64,000 nucleotides of DNA, from the NCBI GenBank assembly GCA_003117195.1, contig BDSI01000039.1, positions 1 through 64,000 on the forward strand, in the 5' to 3' direction. Of this stretch, positions 29,636 to 44,600 are shown in pieces (within the stretch, counting starts at the first letter, position 1; each line of letters opens with the position of its first letter). The stretch is from Eudorina sp. 2006-703-Eu-15. Its lineage: Eukaryota > Chlorophyta > Chlorophyceae > Chlamydomonadales > Volvocaceae. The notes below the pieces were generated by a model, which was not told the DNA's origin, ran no database searches, and was given only the letters and a program-made list of their open reading frames with translations. The position numbers were made by a program, and so were the translations under genes.

Positions 29636-32600
29636 TCACGCACCGTGCTTACTGCCAGACGACCCGCCCCCAGCGCCGCCCCCTGTGGCTGCGGTCCACG
29701 CGGCCGTCGATGCTGTGGCTGCGGGCCCTACATTATTATTGAAGACAGCTGGGGGACTTCCGCCTGCTGCTGCTGCGGTGCCCTTCTCCTTGCTGGTCGG
29801 CTGCTGGTCGCCAAGAGTGACAGCCATGACCATACCCTCGCAGTCCACCTCCGGCGGCAGCTGGCTGAGCAGCTCCGCCACCCTCCGCATCTCGTTCTGG
29901 GCCTGTAGCACGATTGGTCGCAGCTGGAGCAGCAGGAACATCAACGCCATCGCCCAGGCGATGCAGAACAAGACTATTTGCTGGGTTATGACTTGGCTGT
30001 GGGAAAGAACGAGAAGAAAGATAGGCAGGCAGCAGCGCGACATGTAAGGGCCCGACAGAAGCGAGCAGCTATCGTCGGTATATATAACATATATACATGT
30101 ATATATGTATACATCTATGTATATACATATATACATGGATATACATATATACATATATTGTATTCATTTTATTTTATTTATTTATTTCTTTACGGATCCG
30201 TAAAGAATTAAGTAAATACATAAAATAAATACAATACATGTATATATGTATATAGTGGCTCGGAGCCACTAAATAATACAATCAGCGGTATGCTTGCGTT
30301 GACCGCCACGTTTATTTACAGGTAGGGAGCGAGCGAGGCAGGACATCAAATCAGATAACAAACGTGCGTTGACTGCTACCGCGGCTAGCTAGGATTCCAC
30401 GCGATGGATGAACTCTATCTATTCAGCAGGTGGGCAGGTGTGAACGAATGTGGCATACTAGCAATGCAGACCCGCCCAAACTTCGCGGCGGAACACTCAC
30501 AGAAATACACATGCAAGCTTCGTTCCACCAGACAGACAGACATACAGACATACAGACAGCACGCCGGTCGCTGCAGCAAAGGTCCCAGCTCCCTGCACTA
30601 TCGACTCTTGCTAACACAGCATGGCGAGGACCAAAGCTTTGTTCAAGGTGATGACGTGATTAATGCTCCCCCGAGCGCAGAAGTACGGGACCATCGTCGT
30701 ACCTGTACGATCCGATGACATCGTTCAGGAAGATTTCGCCCAGGTCGATCTAAAGATGCAAATAAAAATCAGGGGCAGCAAGTCGAAACAAAGTCCGGAA
30801 TGAATTGGAGTAATAATCAAGCAATTTGCTTGCAGGAGGCAGCACACATGGATGATGAGAACCATTGATAGTGGTCGAACCCTGACTTGCTTACTTGCAT
30901 GTATGTGTGCAAAGTAGTGCGAACGTCACTATCTATTCGTTCACCACGCACGCTGAGATATCCTGGGCGGCTGCGTGGCCGCGACGACAGAGCTCTACCC
31001 GGACGCTTGCTTGTATGTGGGCCACTGCAGCAGCTGCAGCATTTTAGCTTGCTCGCCCGCCGCCATAATACCCAGCTTTCTTTCTTTCGACTATTTCGGT
31101 GATCGACATGCTAGACACGCATGCACGTGCCCGTAGGGTAGCTAGCAAATACATAATTCCGCATCGACACAGAGCGGCGGTTGGTATTTTTAGTCTGCTC
31201 GATATGCGGGGGTCCAAACGGGAAACAACCGAAGCAAGACCAACGGGGTCACTGAAGGCCGCTTAATAAAGAGCGCGCGCTGTTAGCGCTAAGATATATA
31301 GACAACCCACCAGGCCGCCCTCCGCGTCCGTCTGCCCCGTGGACCACACGAAGTTGAACTCAGTGCTGTTCAAGCCAGACTGCTTCACATCTTGGTGCAC
31401 CAGCGAGTCAACTTGAAGGAACAGGCTCTTGAGGAGAACGTCCAGGCCGTTGTGGGTTAGCTAAGGGGTAGATAGGCGGGCCCAGGCAGGGACGTATATT
31501 CGACATGTATTTATGGTAGCGGTGACGGGTGGTGTCACAATAAGAGTGTCACAGCCCATGTCTCGCTGAGCGTGTTATTAATATGCTTATTATGTTACGT
31601 ACTATGTTGTCTTTGTGTCGCTATTATATATATATATATTTGGATTTTACTAATAATATCATTGCCAGCAACGAACGAAAGTCGACATGTAAGGAAATGC
31701 ATGCCCGGGACTTGCGAAAAGACTAAATAATGTAGCTAGTAGATAATTAATAAAATAACTGGGCGCGGCCGGAGTAGCTCAGCCGCGATAAGATCAACTG
31801 GATTATGCTTAAGTGTCTAGGTCAACAAATAAAAGCAACTTGCCTTGTAATACGGACTGTTTGGCAGCTGGCAGTCGGCGGGATCGCTTGCAAGGCAGTC
31901 GCCTGCGTGGTACAGCAACTCCGCGGGCTGGGTGTACCCACTGAACACTACGCCTGTCGTCGCGAGACGAAAGTGCGCATCCTGTCTGTTGCCTGCCGCC
32001 TGCAAGTACGTAATCAACGGACATGAGGTGTGTTACGTAGCAAGGAGAAAAGCTGAGCCGCGAATAAGCAGAACCGTGTCCAGCAATGCAACCGACGACT
32101 GAGACCGAGACCAGAGTTACCAATATGCCAGGGCGAAGTAGTCCCAAGGTAGTGTAGTCAGTGATGCTGTAGCGCCCCGTATCGTTGTCGAGCGCCGGTG
32201 GGCGCCGTGACGCCAGCAGAAGTAGCGGCTATGACGTCGGAGGCTAATAATGCAGACGAAACTCTACTAAACTACCTACTGATCCTAAGGTGCAGCAAAA
32301 GCAAGGGCGTATGCGTCAACAGCGCGTGCAATACCGACAGCAAGCAAGTGCCCGGCACAACCGTCCCAGCCCGTGTGCGCCACACATGAGGTGTGTGCGT
32401 GCGTGTGTGGCGGCAATGAAATAGTACGACGAACTTCAGAGTACAGACCTGCAAACCAAGCAATCGTTACTGGCGTTCGTACCATTTCAACAACAGGATA
32501 AACAGGAAAACAGCAGCCCCGGATTACTATCTGTCCTGCCGGTCGACAATGTACGCTGTGTATACATACATTTTTTGCATTTCTCGATAAGCAGATCTAG

Positions 32601-35600
32601 CAGAACGCTACGCTGATGTAACTGATGCCCCTTCTATCCACCATTTATATGTTTGGACACAGTGAAACGTGCCTGGTTGCCGTACAACATCACGCCGTAC
32701 TCAAAGATCCAAGCTGACAGCTCCGTGCTGAGTAGCACCTTGAATACGTTGCGAATAGCTTCACTCATGGCGGCTGCCACCTCCTGCGCAGTCATACGTG
32801 GATCATGACACACATCAACATCCCCCAGCATCCCGCCACGCGACAGACACCGGTGCCTATCATATTACGCACTATCATATTACATATTACGCATTTCCAG
32901 CGGTAGGTTGCATGCATTCATATAGACGTACGTATACGTTTCATGCTAGCATGGCCCCAATCTTGTGTGTGTGGATCATATACCGACATGCGCCCGCCGC
33001 GACGACGTGGATATTGTACGAGCAGACCCGTTCACCATGTACGTTACTACAGTACAATCTGTCGCTCCAATTCGTTATTGCCGATGATGTACGTACTGTA
33101 CAGTGTTAATTCTTTCAGTTAGCATACTCACCAGCACATAAAACTCGACTCGATGGAACCGGCTGTCCAAGGATACAAATACCGGCATAGGGTTTAAACG
33201 GTAAGTCCGGTAAGTCCGCGCGCGCGCAGGCATGCAAAGTGTGCACGATGTCACCATCCAGCGATTGCCGCCGTGTGTGTACATGCATGAAATAAAGCAA
33301 GCCGCAAGTTGCTTTCACTACCTTCAAAAGCATGCAGCAGGCCGGCGCATTAGGAACCGCTCGGCCGTACAACACATATATAATAGACGCCTGATACATG
33401 CACGCAGCCATCGACAGGCGCCATAGCTAGCCTTCGGTCGTCAACTTCCGTGCTTGCTCGCGTGCGTGCGATAAAATAAAATCACCAACGCAAATGCGGC
33501 GGGATGGTTACGTCAGATGCACGCACGTTATGGATTAGCTAGCTGAACTGCTTGGTATCAAGCAGGTTAGCGAGAATAAATGAAGCATACACTGCAGCTC
33601 GCAGTCGTATGTAGCTCCGTCCTCCATACATCCCATGGAACTTACATGATCATCACATTTACGATGTTCAGCGTCGCAATGGGCGCTGACATCGACTGAA
33701 CATGCATGGCGGACACGCATCAGCATCAGGATGGAGGGGGCGGGAGGGGACACGGGATGCGTTAGAATCTTACTTAGGGCATACAAAATCTATCGCAAAA
33801 ATTGCTTGCTTGCTTTATATATCCCTCATCAACGAAGTACAGCGCGCCTGGGAAACCTGCGGCGTGGGCCGGCGGCGTCACCAAACACACCAAAACGCCC
33901 GTCCTGCCGTGCTTTTTAGCTTTTTTACTTTTCTGGGGGGAATCACGTACACACCTTGAGGAGGAAGTAGCCCACCAGGTTGACCGCAATGATCATCAGG
34001 CCCCAAACGATAAAAGGTGACACAAGTCGGAAGGCCAACTTTTGGGAGGGTATCAGACGCCGCTTGGTGCGGTGCGATGACGTCGCCGGACCAGCAGTGG
34101 AAGGCAGCGGGGACACCTGTGCTCCATACGTAGGTAATAAGGTGCGCGCGTGTCGTGTGTCCATCGACTCATATCATCACATTTACAAGCAAGAATAAAG
34201 GCCGTAGGATGACCACAGCAGCAGGTTGGCCCCACGCACACAGCAGCAATCGACGACATACACATAGCAGCTTCATACATACACAGTTTGCTTGCTTGTG
34301 GGTTTAGTGGGTTTCGTCCGACTAGTCCGACGGACGGCGCCGGCCCCGTGTTTGTATTGCATGTATGTGCAAGCCCCGGTTGAGGCGACCAGACAAGAAG
34401 ATAGAACGAAAGAAGTCATGAGTTGAGTGGATATTATATATTAGCAAGGTAGCTAGCATGTGCATTTAAATTGAGCTGCTGTGTCTTTTACATACCCTTC
34501 CGCATGCATTCCTTATCACTGCTCGACACTCACCCGTGACTTCCTACGCCAGGTTGCCAATGAGATGATGGCAGTAGAGAGTGACCGCAGCTTCGAGGTA
34601 ATGCCACGTGATGACATGGGCACGGGCCCCCTGGCCTTCTTGCCGGAACCATTACCATTGCTCTCGCCGTTCGTGTCATCCTCGGCACGAAGCGACTTTT
34701 GTCCACCTAGTCCACCAAAGGTGAAAGACGCACGACGCTTTTGTGCGCTGGAGGCGCCGACAGCAGCGGTGCTCGCTGCGACGATGGCGGCGGCGGCAAC
34801 GCCATAGATTGATGGGGACCGGCGTTCGGATGACAAGGCCGCCGCTTTAATGGCGCCGTCGGTGAGCAGGCCCTCTGTGTCCACGACGGCGTTGCCACCA
34901 CCTCCGCCTCCGGAGCCTTGGTGATTTTGGTGGTGAGCGTTGTCCAGGAGCCCTGGATTTAGGTCGGTGTCGCTGTCCTCTTCTTCGCCGTTGGCCTCCA
35001 GCTGCCGTGGGAATTTATCGAGTGGAGGTATGTAGCGTGGCATAATGATGAGGCCAGCAGGGGAAATATGTGATGATAATAACAGCAATAATACGAAATA
35101 TATTTACTTTATTTAATAATAATATTATTAACATAGACATTAATAATAATGTAAACGAATATTGATAACTAGTAAGAATAACTCTCGGCGAGTGCAGGCG
35201 CACGTCTATTCATAGCAAATAGCTAGCCGATTCTATGAGCACCAGCAGCAGGGCGCCGTGCGTACCGACCTTGATGGACATGTTGGCGAGTCCGCGGGTG
35301 ACGCCTAGGGGTATTTGTAAGAAGACAGAGTACTGCATGCATGCGGCGGCAGTTGGCGGACATACAAGCACAGTAATTACTTTATTCATTTGCTAGATGG
35401 CTTGGGAGCTTGTCACGCATCGTACGTGCTTGCTGATATGCAAATAATGCACTCGCAAAGTTGCTGACCCACCACGCACCACTTCATGTATTTCATGACA
35501 CACTTGTGCGCACGCACTCCATTTGCCGCGACGCAGCAAGAAAAGATTTGCTTGCTCTCACATTGGGCAATGCCAGCTTTTTTCCTTGTTTGAGTGATTG

Positions 35601-38600
35601 GCCCTTGCTTGTATGGCCCGCTGACTCGCTCTAACCTTTTCGTAGGATCTGGAGCGAGCCCACTGCTGTATGTATGCATGCATGCATGTATCTAACCGTT
35701 ACTGCTTCTACAACATCGCGCGTAGACAGGTGTGTATCCGCCGATGACCTACCAGGTCGTACCGCTTCTTGGAATACTGCAACCAACACATACATGGACG
35801 GATGGAAGCCAGTACAAATAAAGTAAGGGCCGGGTGAAAAACCGTGCATGCGTGCAAGATCGATAGAAATGAAGGAACGTACGTACATCGGATCGGATTT
35901 CCAGTTGGGCTACCCTCTATCTGCTGACCCCTTTACGACCTCGGCAGGATGGCCACTAACGATTGATCTTTGCCTGCCTGTAGAGAGTCGCCAACCCGCA
36001 TGCTTCAGTCCGTTCTGTCATTATCTTTCACAACCATATCTTTTATGTTATTATATTATTACAATTATTTATTATCAGTATACGATATCGTTATCATTAT
36101 CGTGTCACTGTCAGTAACAGTATCAGCATCGCCATTAGTATTATTCGCAGTATCGATATTAACAAAGTAATCACTATTGTTATCAACATCCGGTCTTAAC
36201 AATATTAATCGGAACTTCTATGAACATCAACATCAAGTATGTACGGCTGCATTCCTGCCCCGCCATGCAAAATTATAATGATAATATTACGCTGGGTAAA
36301 CCCGTCCTGGAGTGGATGAACGGACAGTGAGGCAGGCTCGCTATGCCACTGCCACCTGGAGTCTGAACAGTGCGTCCCCTACATACCCAAACCCTCTTTT
36401 CCGTCGAAGGATGCCATCCATCTACCCGACATACTTGCTCAAGCCCCCTACACCTCAGCCATGTTCGCTCACCCGATGGGCTGCAATCCACATGTACGCG
36501 CACATCACGATGCAGAAAAGGCCTCCCTCCAGGATGAGCACAATGAGCTGCAGCTGATAGATGGAATCACTTTCCGTCACGGTAAGCTCCACAAGAGCGT
36601 CCAGGGTAGCAAGATAGCCACTGAACAAGACACTAACGCCGTTGTCCTGGGCAAAGCAGTACAACGAAGCGATGAATAATCGCAATCGGGTATGTGTGGT
36701 AGCTTTATAAACACTGCGTCGTCGCTCTGTCTGATTGGCAATCGGGCATGTGGTATATACCGTGTGCCGACAGTTATATTACCTACGGATTGCCGCATGA
36801 TATGACAGACGGCCATTATTGATTGCAGCGAGCTCAGCTGCTGTGGTAGGTGAGCACCTGTGCGCGCGGCCCATCAAATGCCAGGTGTGTACCGACCTTC
36901 GCCACTCCAACATACATGCATATACATGGAATTGCAGAACACAGTGTACGTGCGTGCGTATCGTACACCCTTGCGTGCGTGATGACCCGCTCATCAGCAG
37001 GGTTAGGTGGATTGCGGCTTCATCCGCACGTTCTGTTAAGCAGCGCGGACCATCAGCCCTTGCTATGCTGCTGCGTGTGTGCCTTACATGCACAAACAGC
37101 CAGGATGACCAGGTTGAGAAGCTCCCTGCGTGTGAGGGTCCGTTGTTGAGGATGTCGAAGGTCTTTGAGAGGTAGAAATTGCCGGCATCCCACAGGCCCA
37201 TCATCAGCGTCTGATGCGAGGAGGAGGAGTCGTTGCCGGCCATCCCCACACCGTTGGGGTGGTTGGGGTCGTTCAGATCATAGTACAGCGACACGTTGAA
37301 CGTCGGGTTGTCCCAGATGCTCTGCGTGCGTGGCGGATCCGTCCCAGGGAGATTGCGCCTTGGCAGTGCGTCAAGGCAAGTAGGTTATTCAGGTGAGGAG
37401 GGCGGCGACTGAAATACAGACGCTCCAACCCATAATTTAAGGGGCGAACAGAAACCCTGCCCGATTGATGGGCAAACCACCTACCCATCCAGCAGTCGCC
37501 AAACAATTGTGATAAGTAGATAACGTTCGTTATCTTTATATTATTCACAAGGGTGCCTGTGTGGGCGACCTTCCCCGTGCGTGGCTTTATCCACTTCTGG
37601 GGATCCTGCCCTTTCCTGTGCCTATCCCTTTGGTAGTGTTGCCCCGCTGTGCGCCTCTGCTTGCTTCGGTGTCTGTCTAGGTGAGGTCATACATGGCCCG
37701 ATGTGTTTTTTGTTCGCGGCGTTGAGGTGTGAAGGTGTCTTGCCGTCCTGTCGGTGGGGCCTGCTGGGGCTTGCCCTGGTATACACCGTTGATCCCTTTT
37801 GGGGTCCGCTGTAACGCTCATTCATTCGTTTTTCACAAATATACACACAAGTTACTCCGTATGATTTCTTATTGCTTACGTAAGATATTATAATATTTGA
37901 GGTAGGGACTGTGAATTTTCCATTCTACAGCAGTACTACTCAATTTCCAGGCAAACAAAGTATAATTCCACCTTACCCTCAGACCATATCGTTCAGAGAT
38001 GCGCCGCAGTTTCCTGAAACCCAGGTACACGCCATGATGCAGGGTCTGCGGTACTCGAGGAAATACAGTGCATGAACGGACGGCGGGATACGTAAGTACA
38101 GAAGCTCAGATCGCACAGTATTCACATTATTCAAACGACGCACCACCACCCTATACCCTAAGCCCTACCAGGGTACCGTCGTCGATGTATCCTCACTTCC
38201 CGGTGGCACTGGCTCAGCGAGCCTCGCTCACCGCCGCCCCTGCCTCTAGGGTTTCTCCAACGTACGTAAAAACAATAAAACTACTAATATCCGTCGATGC
38301 GTCCGGTCCTATTCGTGGCATTAATTCGTTACGGGTGCACCCAACATCATCGAACGTACCTTCATGGACTCGGCCGCTCCCTCCATGTCCGAGTACACGG
38401 ACTGCAAAGCCTCCTCGACCGGATCGCCAAACACGGGCAAACCCTGGCGAATGAACGGCGGGGTTGGCGCTGAGATTAACAAGCGTGCTAGGTTGCTTGG
38501 GCACAATGCAGCGATAGCTGCATGAGTACATGTGCATGACTGACAGGCATATATATCTTTTGTTGTGGTCGTTTGTTTAAGCTCCTAAGGGCAGAGACGG

Positions 38601-41600
38601 CGGGCCACCCGGACAGCGGCGGCGGCTGCGCGCGGTTTGGGATGGGCAGCAGAGGCCATGTCACAGTGCGTGGCTGGAGGTCGATCGACACGGCAGGCAC
38701 CCACTGCTGTCCTTACCTGCTGTAACAAGGCGGCTGTGGTATGTAGCCGAACAACATATCTGCGCACCTGGGACACAGCTCCTAATGATGTGATGAGTGC
38801 CCTTCGCACCGCCCAGTAGTGTGTGTTGCACCCACAGCCGCCGATGTGCATTCATATTACATGCTAGCAAACACCCAACCACTGCATGTACCAGCTGATG
38901 TATGCCTCACGCAAATGACATGATTATTCCCGTCAGACATGCCGCCGGTGCACAGCTGCGGATAGATGTATGGATTCACGCACACTCAGGGCCGCGCAAT
39001 CAACCTTGGTGCTCGCTTCTCACCGGCACGTAGCTGCTGTTCGAGTAGAGGCTCTCCAGCGTGCGGCCACAGATGGCAACCTCGTGCACATTGCGGGCGG
39101 CGTTGGCTGGCGAGTAGGGACGGGGCACACGGAGTGGAGAGGTAGACAACATCAGTGATTGATGTGACTGTATTTGTATGTATCGGTATCGATCAAATAG
39201 CTCGATGTGGTACGTAAGTGGGTTCACTTGGGAGCATGGGTTGGCAAAGACGCACAGCGAGCGAGGTACGTTAGGTACGTACGCTTCGGTGCAAGCGTCG
39301 AATGGCATCCCACCCGTCAGGGAAGCCGTCCCAATCTTAGCTTAACGATTACCTTAGACAAAGCAAGCAGTGATTTCGCAACAAAGCAAACAGTTGCAGC
39401 ACCCGCGCACGGCCGGGTTCAGCAAGCAACGAAGCGCGCACGCAACCCCCGCCGCACGCCAGTAGCTACCCACTCATCAGCCCTCCCGTCAATCGCTCCG
39501 CCGGCCGGGCCATATCGCTTACCCGACCCGACTCCGGCCCCCCGTCAATCGCCCCGCCGGCCGGGCCATATCGCTTACCCACGCTGTGCAGGTCCGTGAC
39601 TGAGGCCTTCTGTGCAATGAGCTTGACAAGCAGCAGTGCGAAGGTGGCGGTATGGACCGCCAGCAAGAGCCCGACCACCAGGAACGTCCGCAGTCGGAGA
39701 CGGTGCACAGGCTGTAACGCCAGCGGGGTGGTCAGGATCTTGTACAGCCTCCTGAAGCGCTTCCCCGTCGAGTAGTTGGCCACTAGGGCCCCTGCCTCGC
39801 TCTCCACGTCCTCCGTGCCGTCGCGGCCGCCGCTCTCATTCATCGCGTCCACACTGCCGTTGCGGGCCGCCTTGCCGCCGCCGCTGTTGTCGCCGCCGCC
39901 ACCACCGTCTGGCATCATCATGTCATCGCCGCTGTCGTTGGAACTGCGGCCGTCCCCATCCGCAGCCAAGCCGCTCATGCAGTCATCGCCGTTGTCGCTG
40001 CCGGAATCAGGCCGGTCTCCGCAGGGGCTGGGCACGCCGCCGGGAGCGATGTTGTTAGCCCTGGCGGCTGCGACATCCGTGATGGACATCGGCGAGCCCG
40101 CCTGTGAGGTAAGGATGGTTGCGTGATCGGGCAGCAGATGGGAGATGCATCGTCAGTTACTGACTGACTGACGGACTGACTGACTGACTGAACAGTGAGT
40201 TGCACGTACCACCAGCTACACGTTGCCACCGCCGTTTGTTTGCGGGTATCCAGTCGCACGCACCCGCGTCGCATACTGCTTCGATGTAGAATATTGTGAG
40301 GATGCACATATTGGACTTCCCCGCTCGCTGTTCTGATCTGGATATACCGCGCCCAGACTATAGCCCGCTCAGTCAAGTCAGCCCGCACGCTCGTGCGGTT
40401 GCTGCCCGTCCATCTATCCGGCGTGGCCCCATACCGATTTGTTTTCGTTTCCTTTTGCACCCCAAACGAATATGATGAGACAGCAAGCAGGTAAGGGCCC
40501 CACGACGCGGCAGTCGACCCGTGAGTGCGCGCCCCTGCCTGCTGCCCAACCGCGCACGCCTCTTTTACCTTTGTGGTCAGCCGTAGATCTGGCGTGTGCT
40601 CCTGCCCGTCGCTGAGCACCCAGGACTGCACCATACCGGCCTTGGACTCGGGCAGCCTTCCGCGGCGGGAAGGCTCACGGGCCTGCGGTGGCACGACATT
40701 GAAAACGGACGGAGGAGGCACCGTCCCAGCAGCATGCATGCAGGGCGCAGAGGGGCCACCTCGGGGTCAAAAGGACCAAACGGGTTGGGTTGCTTGGTGG
40801 CCTGTAAGATAGGAAGGCAGTCGGATTACTTTGATCCGAATCTGCGGGCCCCTTTCTTGCAACAGCTGGATCGGTTTGAGATTGAATCCGCCGCAATCCT
40901 CCTAGGTACGCGGCCCCCAGACGCAATAGACGCAAGCCCTGCTGCTGACACTCCGCGAACTTCCCACCCGCCCTGTCCTCCCACGCAACCTCTTGCAACT
41001 CCCTTCTCAACGTACGTGCATACGTTGCTGCCCATCCCAATGGACCGGAATGTGCAAACGGGTACACGAGCACGCCACAACAGGTGCCAGCATGTGCACC
41101 TACCCTACGTTTTGGGCGGCATACGGTGCAGGCCCTTACTCGAGAACCGGCAGTAGTGAGAGAACCGTAACTGATGAACAGACAAGCACACGCGCGCACG
41201 CACCGTGTCTGCGCCCGCCGGCGCCATCAGCGTGGCGGATTGACGTGGCGTTCCGCCCGCTGCAGCACGCAGAGAAGACGGCACCATGCCCGACCCGGAC
41301 GGCACCATGCCCGACGGTACCATGCCCGATCCAGCCGTTACCATGCCCGACCCGGACGCCGCTGGCCCTCCCAATCTTGGTGCGCTCGCCGCGCCCGACG
41401 GCGTCCCGCCGCCACGCCCGAACGCAGTGTCCAAGGACACATTGCTGACCAAAATGTCCTGCTCCAGCCCGCCGTTGCAGCTGCCGCTGTGGGCGTCGCC
41501 ACTGCCATCGGATGCAACACCCTTGCGGCCCGATCCGAAAGACGAGAGCGGCGCAGCCGCCGCCGTACCGCCACCACCGTCATGCCGTACAAGCCCCGGC

Positions 41601-44600
41601 GGCGCCTCCACGATGTCCTCTAGGGGGCTGCTCAGGGCAGCCACACCCTGGCCGGCCGATGTCTTGACGGACAGACGAGACGGGGCGGATGCTCCGTTAC
41701 TATTACCGGCCACGAAGCTGCCCCTCAACGCCGCTATGCGAAGCGCGCTCGAGACGGGCGGCCCCTCGATGGGCTGGACAGGAGGCGGCGCCAGAGCGGT
41801 GGCCGTGCTCCGCGGCATGGATCCCGCCTCAGGCACGCTGAGCAGCATCGCGCTGTCCGGCACCTTATCGGGACATGGCACGGACATGCTGCCACGGAGG
41901 AGGGTGCCCAGGCGCGAGGGTGAGGCGGGGCAACCGGTCCCGCCGACGGAGGCATTGGCCAGGAACACCTGGTCGAGTGACATCACGCGGGACATGGTGC
42001 CGCCCATCTTGGGTGCGCCCGTGGGTGGACCCGCGTTAGAGGTACCGCTCTGGACTACACCCTGAACCGTGGCGCGCCGCTGCACCGACATCAGCCCCGA
42101 CACGTCATTGTTGTACAGCCAGCGCGTGAAGCCGGGCTGCACACACGACGGCGCACTGGGTCGCACGACGAGGTAGGCGCTGCCGTACGGGCCAGCACGC
42201 TGTACAGCCGTGACCTGCACGTCCATCGCGCAGCCGTCGCTCTGGTGTCGCATTGTCACTACGGACGTACCGCCCAGCCTGTTGCGCGTCCCTCGCTTCT
42301 TCAGAGCCCCGCGCAGCGCGTCACCGCCGCCCGCTCCAGGGGTGTCTGCCTCGAGCAGCGTCAGCACGCCGTTGCTGCCGCCGGGCAGGGACATCAGCTC
42401 CGAGACCTGTGCGCCCACGACGGCTGCTGGTGGTGCGCCGAGCACCAGACCTGACAGGCATGCAATGCAATGAGTGGACGAGATCAAAAACCAAAAAAGT
42501 TGAAGTGCGAAAGCGCCTGCCTCTACCACCCACTTCACGCCTGTTCACCCGCGGCCCGTCCCGCCCTCTCGCTACCTCCCTCGCGCTCCCTGCAGGCACG
42601 CACGCACGCACCTGCCTGCCCCAGCGGGCACACCGGGTCTGCCCGCAGCACCTTGCCCTTGTCGTCCACCTCCAGCACACCCGACAGCAGGTCAGCCCGC
42701 CACAGCTCCACCTCCAAGACCAAGCCGGGGGCCGACGGCTCCGCAGCCGCCACCTGCTCGCTCTCCATCAGAGCGGCGGGTGTCGGAAACCCTGCCGTCG
42801 CCGCAGCCGTGGCCACGCCAGCGCCCAAAGAGCTGCTGCCCACATTTCGAAGCAGCCGCAGACTGACGGGACTAACAATGCCGCCGGCCACGGTCACAGC
42901 AGCGTGTGCCGGTGCAGCCACGGCCGACCGGGAGTCCTTCTGGGCTGGCGGCGGTTGTCGGGACGGAACAGCGGCGGTGGCGGCCGCCGCTGCCGCGGCG
43001 GCGGACGGTGCCTGGGACAGTGCCTGCTGCTGCAGCAGGTGTTGCGGTGTCACTGCACGGGACAGTCGGCTGTCGGACGACGGTGTTGGGGGGCCCCGTA
43101 CAGCCCCTCTCGAGCCTTGGCTGTTGAAACTCGTCCTTGGCATCATGTGGTTTGCCGTATCGCCGTGTGATGCCCTTGGTGTGCTGCCCGCAGACAGCTG
43201 CGCGGTCGGCGGGCCCCGCTCGACGGCAGCTGCGACGGCGGCCGCCAGCACGCTAGCGCCGGCGACACCCGACAGGGACAGCGGCGGCGCGAACGGTTGC
43301 GTCGTGGAGGGCCCACTGGATGATGAGGCGGAGGCGACTGATCCCTTAGACCTCGACAACCCGACGAGGGTACGGTCGGCACTCCCCTCGGACGACAAAG
43401 CTGCCTCCTCCGCGGAGCGCACTGCGTCGGGGCATGTGGGGTAGGGTCGGAGGATGATAGGCAGGGGCAAGGCGCAAGCGCGGGGACGGAATAAAAAAGG
43501 AGGGTTGGGACTGAGCTGCATGTTGATTGGTAGGTAAATCGATGGCGGTCCAACCGTCAAGAATGCTTTCCATGAGCCATGAGGTTGTTAGAACCGAGTC
43601 CCGCGTCGACCATTTTGCGTGTTCCTCCCAACTACAACAGACGGCATCCGGAGAAAACAGCCAAACTCTTCAGACAAGTCCGATGCTCGACAGCACAAAT
43701 GCAGTGGACCTAGAGAACTAGAGTGATGTGCCGTATCAGGTTTAAAGCGCTCTTCGAGTCACAGCAAATGGTATAGGGACCGAGGAGCCTCGGTATTGAG
43801 GCGCGGCGAGCCCAAGGGTCCCCGTGTCTGTTGTCGCGAGGGTGTCACCCTACACCTGTGGCCATGACCCGCCTTGACGAAAAGCGCTTGCAAGTTGATG
43901 CTACCCATCACGAATCACTCCAGGACCACCACAAGTGAGGGCCCGAGATGTGAGCGTCTAGTGGGTCGGCTCGGCCGGACCGAAACCCACACACCAGGCG
44001 ATGGTCTCGAGGGACTGCCAAAGACGGACATAGGGATTGCAAGCGAATCCCTCCGATAAGAAAATGCTGGCGACCAAGCATTATGGCCGGGTCCTAAGCG
44101 CAAAGTTACTTGGTGGAAAACTCCCTTTGGAGTATCCAGCCCGCACCGAGCTGACGCCCCTCACCAAGCTGCTCCAGAACCGCCTCATCCTCCTTTTCCA
44201 GCGGAGCACAGGCCGCCGTGTCCCCGCCGCCGGCACCGTTGGAAAGCTCCACCGCCTCTGCCACGGCCCCCAGACCGATGATACCGCGCCACGCCGTGTT
44301 GCTGTGCCGGCGGCTCACGCCGTTGCCGGTCACTCGATCCACCTCTGCTGCCGCTGAGGGCGCACCCGGCATGGGCGCCTTGGCCACCGGTGCCCATACG
44401 CCCTGCTGCCCCAGACCCGAGACCTGGTGACCAGTATTCAGGGACGCCTCCATAATGACGTCGCCGCCACCGACAGGGTCTAATTGTACGGGCAAAAACA
44501 TCTCTGCAGCTTCACGAGGCAGCTGGAGCCCGGCGGCGCCGCCGGCGTTCACGCAGGCGGGTTGGTGGGCAGTCCCATGGTTGGCAGCTGTCGGCAGCAC

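Larger units (their letters stand above)
29636..40110 (-). other. C-terminal membrane/extracellular half of the tiny-macrocysts-like protein
   Basis: Exons read GKRFRRLYKILTTPLALQPV followed by TFLVVGLLLAVHTATFALLL (~39595-40090), DNPTFNVSLYYDLNDPN and LWDAGNFYLSKTFDIL (~37130-37320), DALVELTVTESDSIYQLQLI (~36460-36640), FRLVSPFIVWGLMIIAVNLV (~33964-34070), ELLYHAGDCLASDPADCQLP (~31840-31960), LTHNGLDVLLKSLFLQVDSL (~31310-31450), and a final helix QIVLFCIAWAMALMFLLLQL followed by VAELLSQLPPEVD. The two Cys-containing loops suggest an outside-facing domain. Confidence 0.75.

Noticed and set aside
31757..31805. tRNA-like 5' half with a box-A-like tagctcagccg
   Set aside because: No box B (GGTTCGANTCC type) at the right distance and no 7-bp acceptor stem.
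41286..42065. Plus-strand 259-codon open frame
   Set aside because: Antisense to exons of the large minus-strand gene, which have splice support and PAS-like pieces.
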